Source of the DNA: Deltaproteobacteria bacterium
GTDB taxonomy: Bacteria; Myxococcota_A; UBA9160; UBA6930
Length of the DNA stretch: 64,000 nucleotides
Direction of reading: 5' to 3'
Assembly (NCBI GenBank): GCA_016875395.1
Contig: VGRF01000014.1
Location: 1 to 64,000, forward strand
A program made the translations under genes and the position numbers. Below the pieces are notes generated by a model that worked only from the letters and a program-made list of their open reading frames with translations, ran no database searches and had not been told where the DNA came from. Positions 53,957-64,000 of the stretch are shown here, in pieces (within the stretch, counting starts at the first letter, position 1; each line of letters starts with the position of its first letter).

Positions 53957-55198
53957 TCAGGCCTCGGCGCGCGGCGCCTCCGCGCCCGCTTCCACGAACG
54001 CGGCGTGCAGCGCGCGCACGGCGAGCTCGGTGTACTTCTCTTCAACCACGACCGAGATCTTGATCTCGCTCGTCCCAATCATCTGGATGTTGATGCCCTC
54101 GCTCGCGAGCACACGGAACATCTGCGCCGCGACGCCCGCGTGGTCCTTCATGCCGAGGCCAACGACCGATACCTTCGCGATCGACTTGTCGCCCTCCACG
54201 TGCGACGCGCCCACCTGCGGCGCGATCTGCTCGGCGATCGCCTTCGCGCGCGCGAAGTCGTCGCGCGGGACGGTGAAGGTCATGTCGGTCGTGCCGTCGG
54301 CCGAGGCGTTCTGCACGATCATGTCGACGACGATGCCGTTGTCGGCGATCGCGCCGAACAGCTTCGCGGCTACGCCGGGGGAATCCTTCACGCCGATCAC
54401 GCGAATCTTCGCCTCGCCGCGGTTGTACGTGACTCCCGAAACTACGAGCCGTTCCACCACGTCCTCCTCGCGCACCACCCAGGTGCCTTCGCTGTCGTCG
54501 AACGACGAGCGCACGCACAACGGCACGCCGAACTGCATCGCGAACTTGACCGAGCGAATCTGCAGCACCTTCGCGCCGAGGCTCGCCATCTCGAGCATCT
54601 CCTCGAAGGAGATGCGATTCAGCTTCTTCGCCGCGGGCACGAGGTTCGGGTCCGTCGTGTAGACGCCGTCGACGTCGGTGTAGATCTCACACACGTCGGC
54701 CTTCACCGCGGCCGCGATCGCCACCGCCGACGTGTCCGAGCCACCGCGGCCGAGCGTCGTCACGTTGCCCGCATCATCGACGCCCTGGAAGCCAGCGAGC
54801 ACCGCGACGCCGCCCTCGTTCAGCACCGCACCGATCTTGGCCGTGTCGATGTTCTGGATGCGCGCGCGCGTGAAGCTCGAGTCCGTGAGCATGCCCATCT
54901 GCGTGCCCGTGAAGCTGCGCGCCTTGTGGCCGAGCTGATGAATCGCCATCGCCAGCAGCGCGATCGTCTTCGACTCTCCGATCGACGTGAGCGCGTCGTA
55001 CTCGCGCGGATCCGGGTGATCGCCGCCGACCTGTTTCGCGAGCGCGACGAGCGAGTTCGTCTCGCCCGCCATCGCCGACACGACGACCGCCACCTGATTG
55101 CCGGCCTCGAGCGTGCGCACGACGCGCCGCGCCACGTTCTGGATGCGCGCGACATCGGCGACGCTCGTGCCGCCAAACTTCTGGACTATCAGGGCCAT
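53957..55198 (-). CDS. lysC: Aspartate kinase
   Basis: 413 residues from the ATG at 55198. Kinase domain: [19 protein letters not shown] (nucleotide site KFGGTS), [33 protein letters not shown]. Two C-terminal ACT domains ([20 protein letters not shown] ... [22 protein letters not shown]) mediate feedback inhibition by lysine and/or threonine. First step of the aspartate amino-acid family. Overlaps tsaE by 10 bp. Confidence 0.97.
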   Translation of the reverse strand: MALIVQKFGGTSVADVARIQNVARRVVRTLEAGNQVAVVVSAMAGETNSLVALAKQVGGDHPDPREYDALTSIGESKTIALLAMAIHQLGHKARSFTGTQMGMLTDSSFTRARIQNIDTAKIGAVLNEGGVAVLAGFQGVDDAGNVTTLGRGGSDTSAVAIAAAVKADVCEIYTDVDGVYTTDPNLVPAAKKLNRISFEEMLEMASLGAKVLQIRSVKFAMQFGVPLCVRSSFDDSEGTWVVREEDVVERLVVSGVTYNRGEAKIRVIGVKDSPGVAAKLFGAIADNGIVVDMIVQNASADGTTDMTFTVPRDDFARAKAIAEQIAPQVGASHVEGDKSIAKVSVVGLGMKDHAGVAAQMFRVLASEGINIQMIGTSEIKISVVVEEKYTELAVRALHAAFVEAGAEAPRAEA

Positions 55199-55674
55199 CG
55201 CTTGCTCCAGCGCGCGAGGAGTGCCTGCGAGCGCGGTCCGAGCGCGGCGGCCTCCAAAATTCGGGACTCGGCAGCTTCGCCTCTCGCAATGCGAATTTCC
55301 AGCCGGTCCGCAGGAAGTGCGGTGAGGAATCGCTCGCCCCACTCGGCGACGAGCAGCGTGCCTGCCTCGAGCCAGTCGAGCAGCCCCGCGGCTTCGAGCT
55401 CACCCTCGCTCTCGACGCGGTAGAAATCGACGTGCACGAGCCGCCACGGCGCGCCGGCGCGCGCAGTCGGGTACTCGCCCGCGATCACGAAGGTCGGGCT
55501 CGCGACGGCGCGCTCCTCGATGCCGAGCGCGCCCGCGAGCGCTTTCACGAAGAGGGTCTTGCCGGCACCGATCGGGCCGGTCAGCGAGATCACGCCTCCG
55601 TCTTCGTCGCACGCGCCGCCGAGGCCAGCCGCGAGGCTGCGCGTGTCAGCGGGGCTCTGGGAAACGAATCGCAT
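55189..55674 (-). CDS. tsaE: tRNA t6A biosynthesis ATPase TsaE
   Basis: 161 residues. P-loop [39 protein letters not shown] and [10 protein letters not shown] are characteristic. TsaE assists TsaB-TsaD in forming N6-threonylcarbamoyladenosine in ANN-decoding tRNAs. Overlaps the nnr gene by 29 bp and lysC by 10 bp, so the three genes are tightly packed. The usual tsaB gene is not in the window. Confidence 0.95.
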   Translation of the reverse strand: MRFVSQSPADTRSLAAGLGGACDEDGGVISLTGPIGAGKTLFVKALAGALGIEERAVASPTFVIAGEYPTARAGAPWRLVHVDFYRVESEGELEAAGLLDWLEAGTLLVAEWGERFLTALPADRLEIRIARGEAAESRILEAAALGPRSQALLARWSKRWP

Positions 55675-57232
55675 CGCCCGCTCCGATCTGAGGCTCCTTC
55701 TCGGCGAGCGCGCGCATCACCTCGGGAATCGAGTCGGCGATCTCGCTGGCCAGCGCGCCGCGGCTGCCGCGACGCGACGCCACGAGATCTCCCGCCGCGC
55801 CGTGCACGAATGCGGCGAGCGTCGCTGCCTCGAACGCGGCCACCTTCTGCGCGAGCAGCGCGCCCGTGAGGCCCGCAAGCACATCGCCGGTGCCGCCCGT
55901 CCCCAACACCGGGCCGCCGGTGGGATTCACCGCGATGCGCCCGCTCGGCTCCGCGATCACGGTGCCCGCGCCCTTCAGCACCACGATCGCGCGGGTGCGC
56001 TCGGCGAGCGCGCGCGCGTGCAGCGGCCGCGACGAGTTGATCTGCTTCGGCGTGAGGCCGAGCAGCATCCCCGCCTCGCCGGGATGCGGCGTGAGGACGG
56101 TCGGCGCCCTGCGCGCCTGCAGCGCCTCGACGTGCCCCTCGAACGCGACGAGGCCGTCCGCGTCGAGCACGAGCGGCCCGGGCGCGGCGAGGGCGAAGGC
56201 GCGCAGCGCGGCGCGCGTCTCGGCGTCGCGCCCGCAGCCCGGGCCGAGCACGAGCGCGCTCCGCTCGCGCGCGAGCGCGCTGAGCGCCTGCTCGGCGTCG
56301 CGCGCGAACGTGCCGTGCTTCGACTCGGCCAGCGGCGCCGTCATCGCCTCGAGGCTCGCGCGCTGCAAGATCGCGCTCTGCGAGCGTGGGCACGCGACCG
56401 TCACGAGCCCTGCTCCGCCGCGCGCCGCGCCGCGCGCTGCGAGAGCGGCCGCGCCGGCCTTGCCGGTGGAGCCGCCCGCGATCAGCACGTGTCCGAACGT
56501 GCCCTTGTGCCCCCCGCGCGGTCGCTTCGGCAGCGCGCGCGACGCGGCGACGCGCGTCCAGCCTTCCGCGCGCGGCGCGACGCCGGGCGCCGCATCCACG
56601 ATGCCGATGCGGGCCACCACGATCTCGCCCGCGAGAGACCGCGCCGGCTCCTGCGTGAGCCCGAGCTTCGGGAGACCGAGACACACCGTGACGTCCGCCT
56701 CGACCGCTGCCCCTAACACCTGGCCGCCATCCGCCTCGACGCCCGAAGGCACGTCGACCGCGAGCACTTTGCACTGCGGCCGGCTCGCGTTGATGCGCCG
56801 GATCGCGCGGGCGGCGGCGCCTGCGACCTCGCGTGCGAGGCCGGTGCCGAAGATCGCGTCGACCAGCACGCTGCCGCGCGGCGGCGCTGCGCTCGGCTTC
56901 ACGAGCGGGACGCCCGCGCGCTCGGCACGCGCGAAGTTCGCCGCAGCCTCGGGCGTGAAGCGCGCGCCGTCCCCCACTTGCGCGATCCGGACTGCCACGC
57001 CGCGCAGATGCAGCAGCCGCGCGACGACGAAGCCGTCGCCGCCATTGTTCCCCGCGCCGCAGTAACACCAGACCTCGCCGCCACGGCCGAGCAGCCGCAG
57101 CGCCTGCGCCGCGATCGCCTGGCCCGCGCTCTCCATCAGCACTTCGCCGGGCACGCCGAGCACGTCGATCGTGTGGCGATCGAGCGCGCGCATCTCGGCG
57201 GCGGTCGCGAGGGGCCAGCGGTAGGTGAGCAT
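55646..57232 (-). CDS. nnr: Bifunctional NAD(P)HX epimerase / dehydratase
   Basis: 528 residues. N-terminal YjeF_N epimerase domain (~1-215: ATAAEMRALDRHTIDVLG, YCGAGNNGGDGFVVARLL, AVDVPSGVEADGG) fused to the C-terminal carbohydrate-kinase-like dehydratase domain (~220-528: GHKGTFGHVLIAGGSTGKAGAA, TPHPGEAGMLLG, VLKGAGTVIAEP, GTGGTGDVLAGLTGALLAQ with the catalytic Asp). Repairs hydrated NADH and NADPH. Overlaps tsaE by 29 bp; nnr-tsaE adjacency is common in bacteria. Confidence 0.96.
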   Translation of the reverse strand: MLTYRWPLATAAEMRALDRHTIDVLGVPGEVLMESAGQAIAAQALRLLGRGGEVWCYCGAGNNGGDGFVVARLLHLRGVAVRIAQVGDGARFTPEAAANFARAERAGVPLVKPSAAPPRGSVLVDAIFGTGLAREVAGAAARAIRRINASRPQCKVLAVDVPSGVEADGGQVLGAAVEADVTVCLGLPKLGLTQEPARSLAGEIVVARIGIVDAAPGVAPRAEGWTRVAASRALPKRPRGGHKGTFGHVLIAGGSTGKAGAAALAARGAARGGAGLVTVACPRSQSAILQRASLEAMTAPLAESKHGTFARDAEQALSALARERSALVLGPGCGRDAETRAALRAFALAAPGPLVLDADGLVAFEGHVEALQARRAPTVLTPHPGEAGMLLGLTPKQINSSRPLHARALAERTRAIVVLKGAGTVIAEPSGRIAVNPTGGPVLGTGGTGDVLAGLTGALLAQKVAAFEAATLAAFVHGAAGDLVASRRGSRGALASEIADSIPEVMRALAEKEPQIGAGDAIRFPEPR

Positions 57233-57327
57233 GCGAGACCCGTAGCGGAGTGAACGGCCGGAAGCGCGAAGTTCCGCAGCTGCGCGGGCCTCTGGGCAGC
57301 GCCCGCCCGCTTGCGGCGCTGCGGGCT

Positions 57328-58688
<1,361 letters not shown>

Positions 58689-58692
<4 letters not shown>

Positions 58693-59369
58693 CGATTCCT
58701 TCTCCGGGTCGCGGGCGGCTCGGGCTCGTGCGGCGGAGCCGGCAGAATCTCGACGCGCACTTTCAGCTCCTGCTTGGGCTCGATCCATGCGTTCTGACCG
58801 AGCGCCGCTGCGCTGACGGCTCGCTCGAACGACGCGGTCGCTCCCGACACGTCGATCATTTCGGTCAGCACCTCGCCCAACCGGAGCACTTCGGACTCTG
58901 CGCCGGTCACCAGCACGCGCCGCGGCGTTACCGCGACCTCGCCCAACACGAAGCCATCGGCGGGCTTGCCGGCCACGTTCGCCCGCACCGTCATGCGCCG
59001 CGAGATGCGCGGCTCGAGCGTGAACTCGAGCTGCGTCGGCGAGCGGCTCACGATCTGCGCGCCGCGGCCGACGTCGAATTGCGTGAGGTCGACTTCCTTC
59101 GCGATCACGCCGGCCTTCGCTTCGCTCAGATTGACCGAGTACTCGAGATCCGGCGGCACGTTGCGCAGCGCCACGCGACTGCCGCGCACGCGGATGTCGA
59201 CGGCGTCCGAGGACCGCGCCGTGAGGATCAAGTCGTCGGGAATCTGTGCAGCCACGACGGGGATGTCGAAGCCGCGCTCTTGCGTGGCCGTGCTCTGCGA
59301 GAAGCCCCACAACAACATGGCCATGAACAGCGCGAGCGCGGCGAGGCGAACGTCGATGAGGCGCGTCAC
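58689..59369 (-). CDS. YbbR/CdaR-like protein
   Basis: 226 residues from a GTG that overlaps the cdaA stop (GTGA). One N-terminal membrane helix (LAALALFMAMLLWGFS) precedes YbbR-type extracytoplasmic repeats (VAAQIPDDLILTARSSDAVDIRVRG ... VTPRRVLVTGAESEVLRLGEVLTEMIDVSGATASFERAV). YbbR/CdaR modulates the diadenylate cyclase encoded by the adjacent gene in organisms where it was studied. Only about two repeats are present, fewer than in Firmicutes. Confidence 0.85.
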
Positions 59370-60235
59370 GGGCGCGCCGTCCGCGTTTCGGACTCGCCCT
59401 CGGCGTCGTCCGGCTTCTCTTCGCGCTCCTCGGGTCCGCGCGCGAAGGCGTCCCACAGCGCGACGCGCAGGCGCGCTGGATCGATCTGCGTGACGAGCTC
59501 GCCGCCTTGCGCGAGCGAGATCGCGGAAGTCTCCTCGCTCACCACCACCGCAATCGCGTCGCTCTCTTCGGTGATGCCGAGCGCCGCGCGGTGTCGCGTG
59601 CCGACGCCTTCCGGCAGCTCGGTGCGAAGCGTGAGCGGAAGAATGCAGCTCGCGTGCGAGATGCGGCCGTGCGAGATCACGACCGCGCCGTCGTGCAGGG
59701 GCGAGGTGGGGAGAAAGAGCGAGACGACGAGGTCCTTCGAGACCGCGGCGTCGAGCGGGCTACCGCCTTCCATCAAGTCTTCGAGGCGGGTCTCGCGCTC
59801 GAACACGACCAGCCCGCCGATGCGCCGCCGCACGAGCTCGGCGCACGCGCGCACCACCTCCTCGACCACCCGCGACTCCTCGCGCTCCGCGAAGCGCGGC
59901 GAGAGCCCGCGCCCGACCCGCGCGAGCGCGCGGCGGATGTCGTTCTGGAACAGGATCACGACGATCAGCACCGCGGCGCCGACGAAGTTGTCGAGCAGCC
60001 ACGTCACCGTGTTCAGCTCGGCGGCGTCGGCGAGCACGCGCACGCCCATCAAGAGGCCGAGGCCCGCGAGCACCTGCATCGCGCGTGTGCCGCGGATGAG
60101 GATCAGCACCCAGTAGATGGCGAGCGCCACGAGCACGATGTCGAGCGTGTCGCGCACCGGCTCGTAGCTCGTCTCGAGGAAGGCGCGCAGCTCGGCGAGC
60201 TGCCCCATCACGAGATCGCGCAGCGCCTCGATCAT
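59366..60235 (-). CDS. cdaA: Diadenylate cyclase CdaA
   Basis: 289 residues. Three N-terminal membrane helices (LDIVLVALAIYWVLILI; AMQVLAGLGLLMGVRVLA; FVGAAVLIVVILF) and a DAC domain with both catalytic motifs, DGA in LHDGAVVISHGR and RHR in GTRHRAALGITEESDA. Makes c-di-AMP from two ATP. The C-terminal tail is charged and probably disordered (PEEREEKPDDAEGES). Sits between folP and ybbR-glmM with 4-bp overlaps on both sides, so c-di-AMP output is tied to cell-wall precursor supply. Confidence 0.95.
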   Translation of the reverse strand: MIEALRDLVMGQLAELRAFLETSYEPVRDTLDIVLVALAIYWVLILIRGTRAMQVLAGLGLLMGVRVLADAAELNTVTWLLDNFVGAAVLIVVILFQNDIRRALARVGRGLSPRFAEREESRVVEEVVRACAELVRRRIGGLVVFERETRLEDLMEGGSPLDAAVSKDLVVSLFLPTSPLHDGAVVISHGRISHASCILPLTLRTELPEGVGTRHRAALGITEESDAIAVVVSEETSAISLAQGGELVTQIDPARLRVALWDAFARGPEEREEKPDDAEGESETRTARP

Positions 60236-61119
60236 CGTCGCGCCTCCCGCAGCGCGAGCGCGACCTGCGCGGCGATGCGTGCGCCGGCGACATCGTGCAC
60301 GCGCACTGCGTCGGCGCCGGCGAACACCGCGACGGCGCACGCAGCGTGCGTCGAGAGATCGCGGCGGGCGGGAACCGGCTCGCTCGTCAGCTCGCCGAGG
60401 AACGCCTTGCGCGAGGGCCCGACGAGAATGGGGACGCCGAGCCGCGCGCGGAACCGCTCGACGTTCGCGAGCAACGCGAGGTTGTGCGCGGTGCGCTTGC
60501 CGAAGCCGATGCCGGGGTCCGCGACGATGCGCTCGCGCGCGATCCCCGCGGCCTCGGCGCGCGCGATCGCGGCGGCGAGCTCGTCTCCCACTTCGGCGAC
60601 GACGTCCCCGAACGCGATGTCGCGCATCATCGTCGCGGGCTGCCCGCGCAGGTGCCCGAGGATCACGAGCGCGCCTCGCTGCGCCGCGACGCGCAGCAGC
60701 GCGGCGTCGGCGCCGCCGCTCACGTCGTTCACGATGCAGGCGCCCGCGTCGAGCGCAGCCTCTGCGACCTCTGCGCGCCGCGTGTCGATCGAGATCGGCG
60801 CGCCGAGCTCCTTCGCGAGCGCCTCGACCACGGGCCGCGTGCGCGCGATCTCTTCCACGGTTGTTACGGGCTGCGCGCCCGGCCGCGTCGACTCGCCACC
60901 CACGTCGAGGACGTGCGCGCCGGCCGCGAGCTGTGCGCGGGCCCCGGCGAGAGCGGCAGCGAGGTCCGCGAAGCGCCCGCCATCGGAGAACGAGTCGGGC
61001 GTGACGTTGAGCACGCCGAGAATCGTCACGCGGTCGCGATGGAACAGCTCGGTGGTGCGCCCGGTCGACGAGGGACGCTCGCGCTCGTGGCTCTCAGGTT
61101 TTGCGGACTTCGAGGCCAC
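60232..61119 (-). CDS. folP: Dihydropteroate synthase
   Basis: 295 residues. ILGVLNVTPDSFSDGGRF, VLDVGGESTRPGAQPV, ISIDTRRAEVAEAAL, IVNDVSGG, DPGIGFGKRTAHNLALL, PILVGPSRKAFLG and RVHDVAG: all conserved DHPS motifs, pterin- and p-aminobenzoate-binding loops included. Folate pathway. The first ~25 residues are polar and poorly conserved, so a later start is possible. ATG/stop overlap with cdaA is 4 bp. Confidence 0.95.
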   Translation of the reverse strand: MASKSAKPESHERERPSSTGRTTELFHRDRVTILGVLNVTPDSFSDGGRFADLAAALAGARAQLAAGAHVLDVGGESTRPGAQPVTTVEEIARTRPVVEALAKELGAPISIDTRRAEVAEAALDAGACIVNDVSGGADAALLRVAAQRGALVILGHLRGQPATMMRDIAFGDVVAEVGDELAAAIARAEAAGIARERIVADPGIGFGKRTAHNLALLANVERFRARLGVPILVGPSRKAFLGELTSEPVPARRDLSTHAACAVAVFAGADAVRVHDVAGARIAAQVALALREARR

Positions 61120-61159
61120 TGTTCGATCTCCGCTCGGCTTCGCCTCGCTGCGCGCCCTG

Positions 61160-63103
<1,944 letters not shown>

Positions 63104-63177
63104 CGCCGCTCCCTAAGCGTGGAGTGAGTGGCGCAGAGCGCCGGGCGCGTGTCGAAAAGCCGAAGAATTGAGCGAGA

Positions 63178-64000
63178 CTAGCAGCGCGAGTCGCGGCTGC
63201 CTGAGCGCTCGAGCCAGCAGCGCTCGCGCTCGGCACGCAGGCACAGGCCGAGCGGCAGCGTGAGCCGCGCGCCCGGACGCGCTGCGCGTGCGAAAGAGAG
63301 CGAGCGCTCGATCTGTGCGCGCGAGACATCGCGCGCGCCGCCCAGCGCACGCAGCGCCTCGCGCACGAGCCGCCGCGCCAGCGCATCGGGCAACGCCCGC
63401 AGGCCCGCGCGCTCGATCGAGAGCGCGGTGTCGCCTCGCGCGATCAGGCGCTCTGCTTCGCGCGCAACTTGCTCGTCGATCCACTCCGACTCCTTCCGCT
63501 GCGCTTCGGCCATTTGGCCGACGGCCCTGAGCCATTCGGGATTCAGCTGCGCCGCCGTCTGCGAGAGCCCGCTGGTGCGCAGCCGCCCGCGCGCGTAGTG
63601 CGGATCACGATTGCTCCCGTCCTCGCGCCAGGAGAGACCCCACTCGCTCGCGGCGCGTTCGATCTGCGCACGCGAGACGCCGAGCAGCGGGCGCACGACG
63701 AGTCCGTCCGCACTGCGCTCGGGAATGCCGCCCATGCCCGCCGGGCTCGCGCCGCGGAAGAGGCGCATCAGCACGGTCTCGGCTTGGTCGTCGAGTGTGT
63801 GCGCCGTCGCGATGACGTCGCAGCGCAGCTCGCTCGCGATCTCGCGCAGCGCGGCGTGGCGCAGCTTGCGCGCGGCCTCCTGCAGCGTGGGCCGCGCGCG
63901 CGAGGCGACTCCTTCGCGCAGCGCACGCGGCGCGACCGACCTCGCCGCGAACGCGACGCCGAGGTGCTTCGCGAGATCCGCCGCGCAGGCCTCGTCCGCG
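63178..64000 (-). CDS. tilS: tRNA(Ile)-lysidine synthetase, C-terminal part
   Basis: Open to the right edge of the window, so the N-terminus with the SGGxDS P-loop is missing. Visible are EAARKLRHAALREIA, then IATAHTLDDQAETVLMRLFRGAS (the HxxDDQAET signature), RPLLGVSRAQIERAA, DGSNRDPHYARGRLR and a helical C-terminal region. Makes lysidine at C34 of tRNA-Ile(CAU), switching it to AUA reading. Codon AUA should be rare in this GC-rich genome but the enzyme is still essential elsewhere. Confidence 0.93.
   Translation of the reverse strand, partial: ADEACAADLAKHLGVAFAARSVAPRALREGVASRARPTLQEAARKLRHAALREIASELRCDVIATAHTLDDQAETVLMRLFRGASPAGMGGIPERSADGLVVRPLLGVSRAQIERAASEWGLSWREDGSNRDPHYARGRLRTSGLSQTAAQLNPEWLRAVGQMAEAQRKESEWIDEQVAREAERLIARGDTALSIERAGLRALPDALARRLVREALRALGGARDVSRAQIERSLSFARAARPGARLTLPLGLCLRAERERCWLERSGSRDSRC

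Overview
The window is GC-rich throughout and nearly all genes lie on the minus strand in tight, often overlapping operons (ATGA or GTGA junctions; GTG starts are frequent). The gene set suggests a bacterium of the former Deltaproteobacteria (Myxococcota/Desulfobacterota-like): infC-rpmI-rplT-pheST-ihfA-merR order, an MglA-type GTPase, PATAN/DUF4388 response regulators, B12-dependent acyl-CoA mutases, and a cdaA-ybbR-glmM cluster. This placement is an inference from gene content, not a phylogeny.

Left end (1-6.9 kb) is accessory. A scrap of an IS91-type transposase, a DUF4225-like C-terminus coupled to a small membrane protein, and a truncated IS3 OrfB are followed by a tRNA-Pro-targeted integrative element. 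The element is bounded by perfect 50-bp copies of the tRNA 3' half (1388-1437 and 6826-6875) and carries a tyrosine integrase next to the intact tRNA-Pro(GGG). A second 42-bp repeat (3279-3320 = 6792-6833) lies inside it and abuts a beheaded TPR gene, suggesting two accreted elements. Cargo is a P27-like small terminase and several small unknown proteins.

6.9-18.4 kb: ExeA-type ATPase, PLP decarboxylase and MerR regulator, then a truncated type I secretion permease plus a methyltransferase on the opposite strand, then ihfA, pheT, pheS, rplT, rpmI, infC (AUC start), thrS and tRNA-Val. 18.4-31.3 kb: an exported protein, dnaE, guaA, guaB, a three-gene signalling operon (cNMP-binding protein, PATAN response regulator, receiver-GAF-degenerate GGDEF protein) and miaB. 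The 781-bp gap after miaB holds a strong-looking plus-strand promoter overlapped by a Fur-like box and followed about 110 nt later by a terminator-like hairpin: a candidate small RNA.

32.1-36.7 kb: a VWA/CoxE-like protein with its MoxR ATPase, ribBA and mglA. 36.7-47.5 kb is one long acyl-CoA block: 3-hydroxyacyl-CoA dehydrogenase, thiolase, HMG-CoA-lyase-type enzyme, MerR regulator, fused isobutyryl-CoA-type mutase IcmF, methylmalonyl-CoA mutase and MeaB chaperone. Together these could carry branched-chain or odd-chain acyl-CoAs to succinyl-CoA. 47.6-64 kb is housekeeping: era, rnc, mnmA, cysteine desulfurase, YihY, an OmpA-family lipoprotein, ComEA-like, lysC, tsaE, nnr, glmM, ybbR, cdaA, folP, ftsH and the 3' part of tilS, cut by the window edge.
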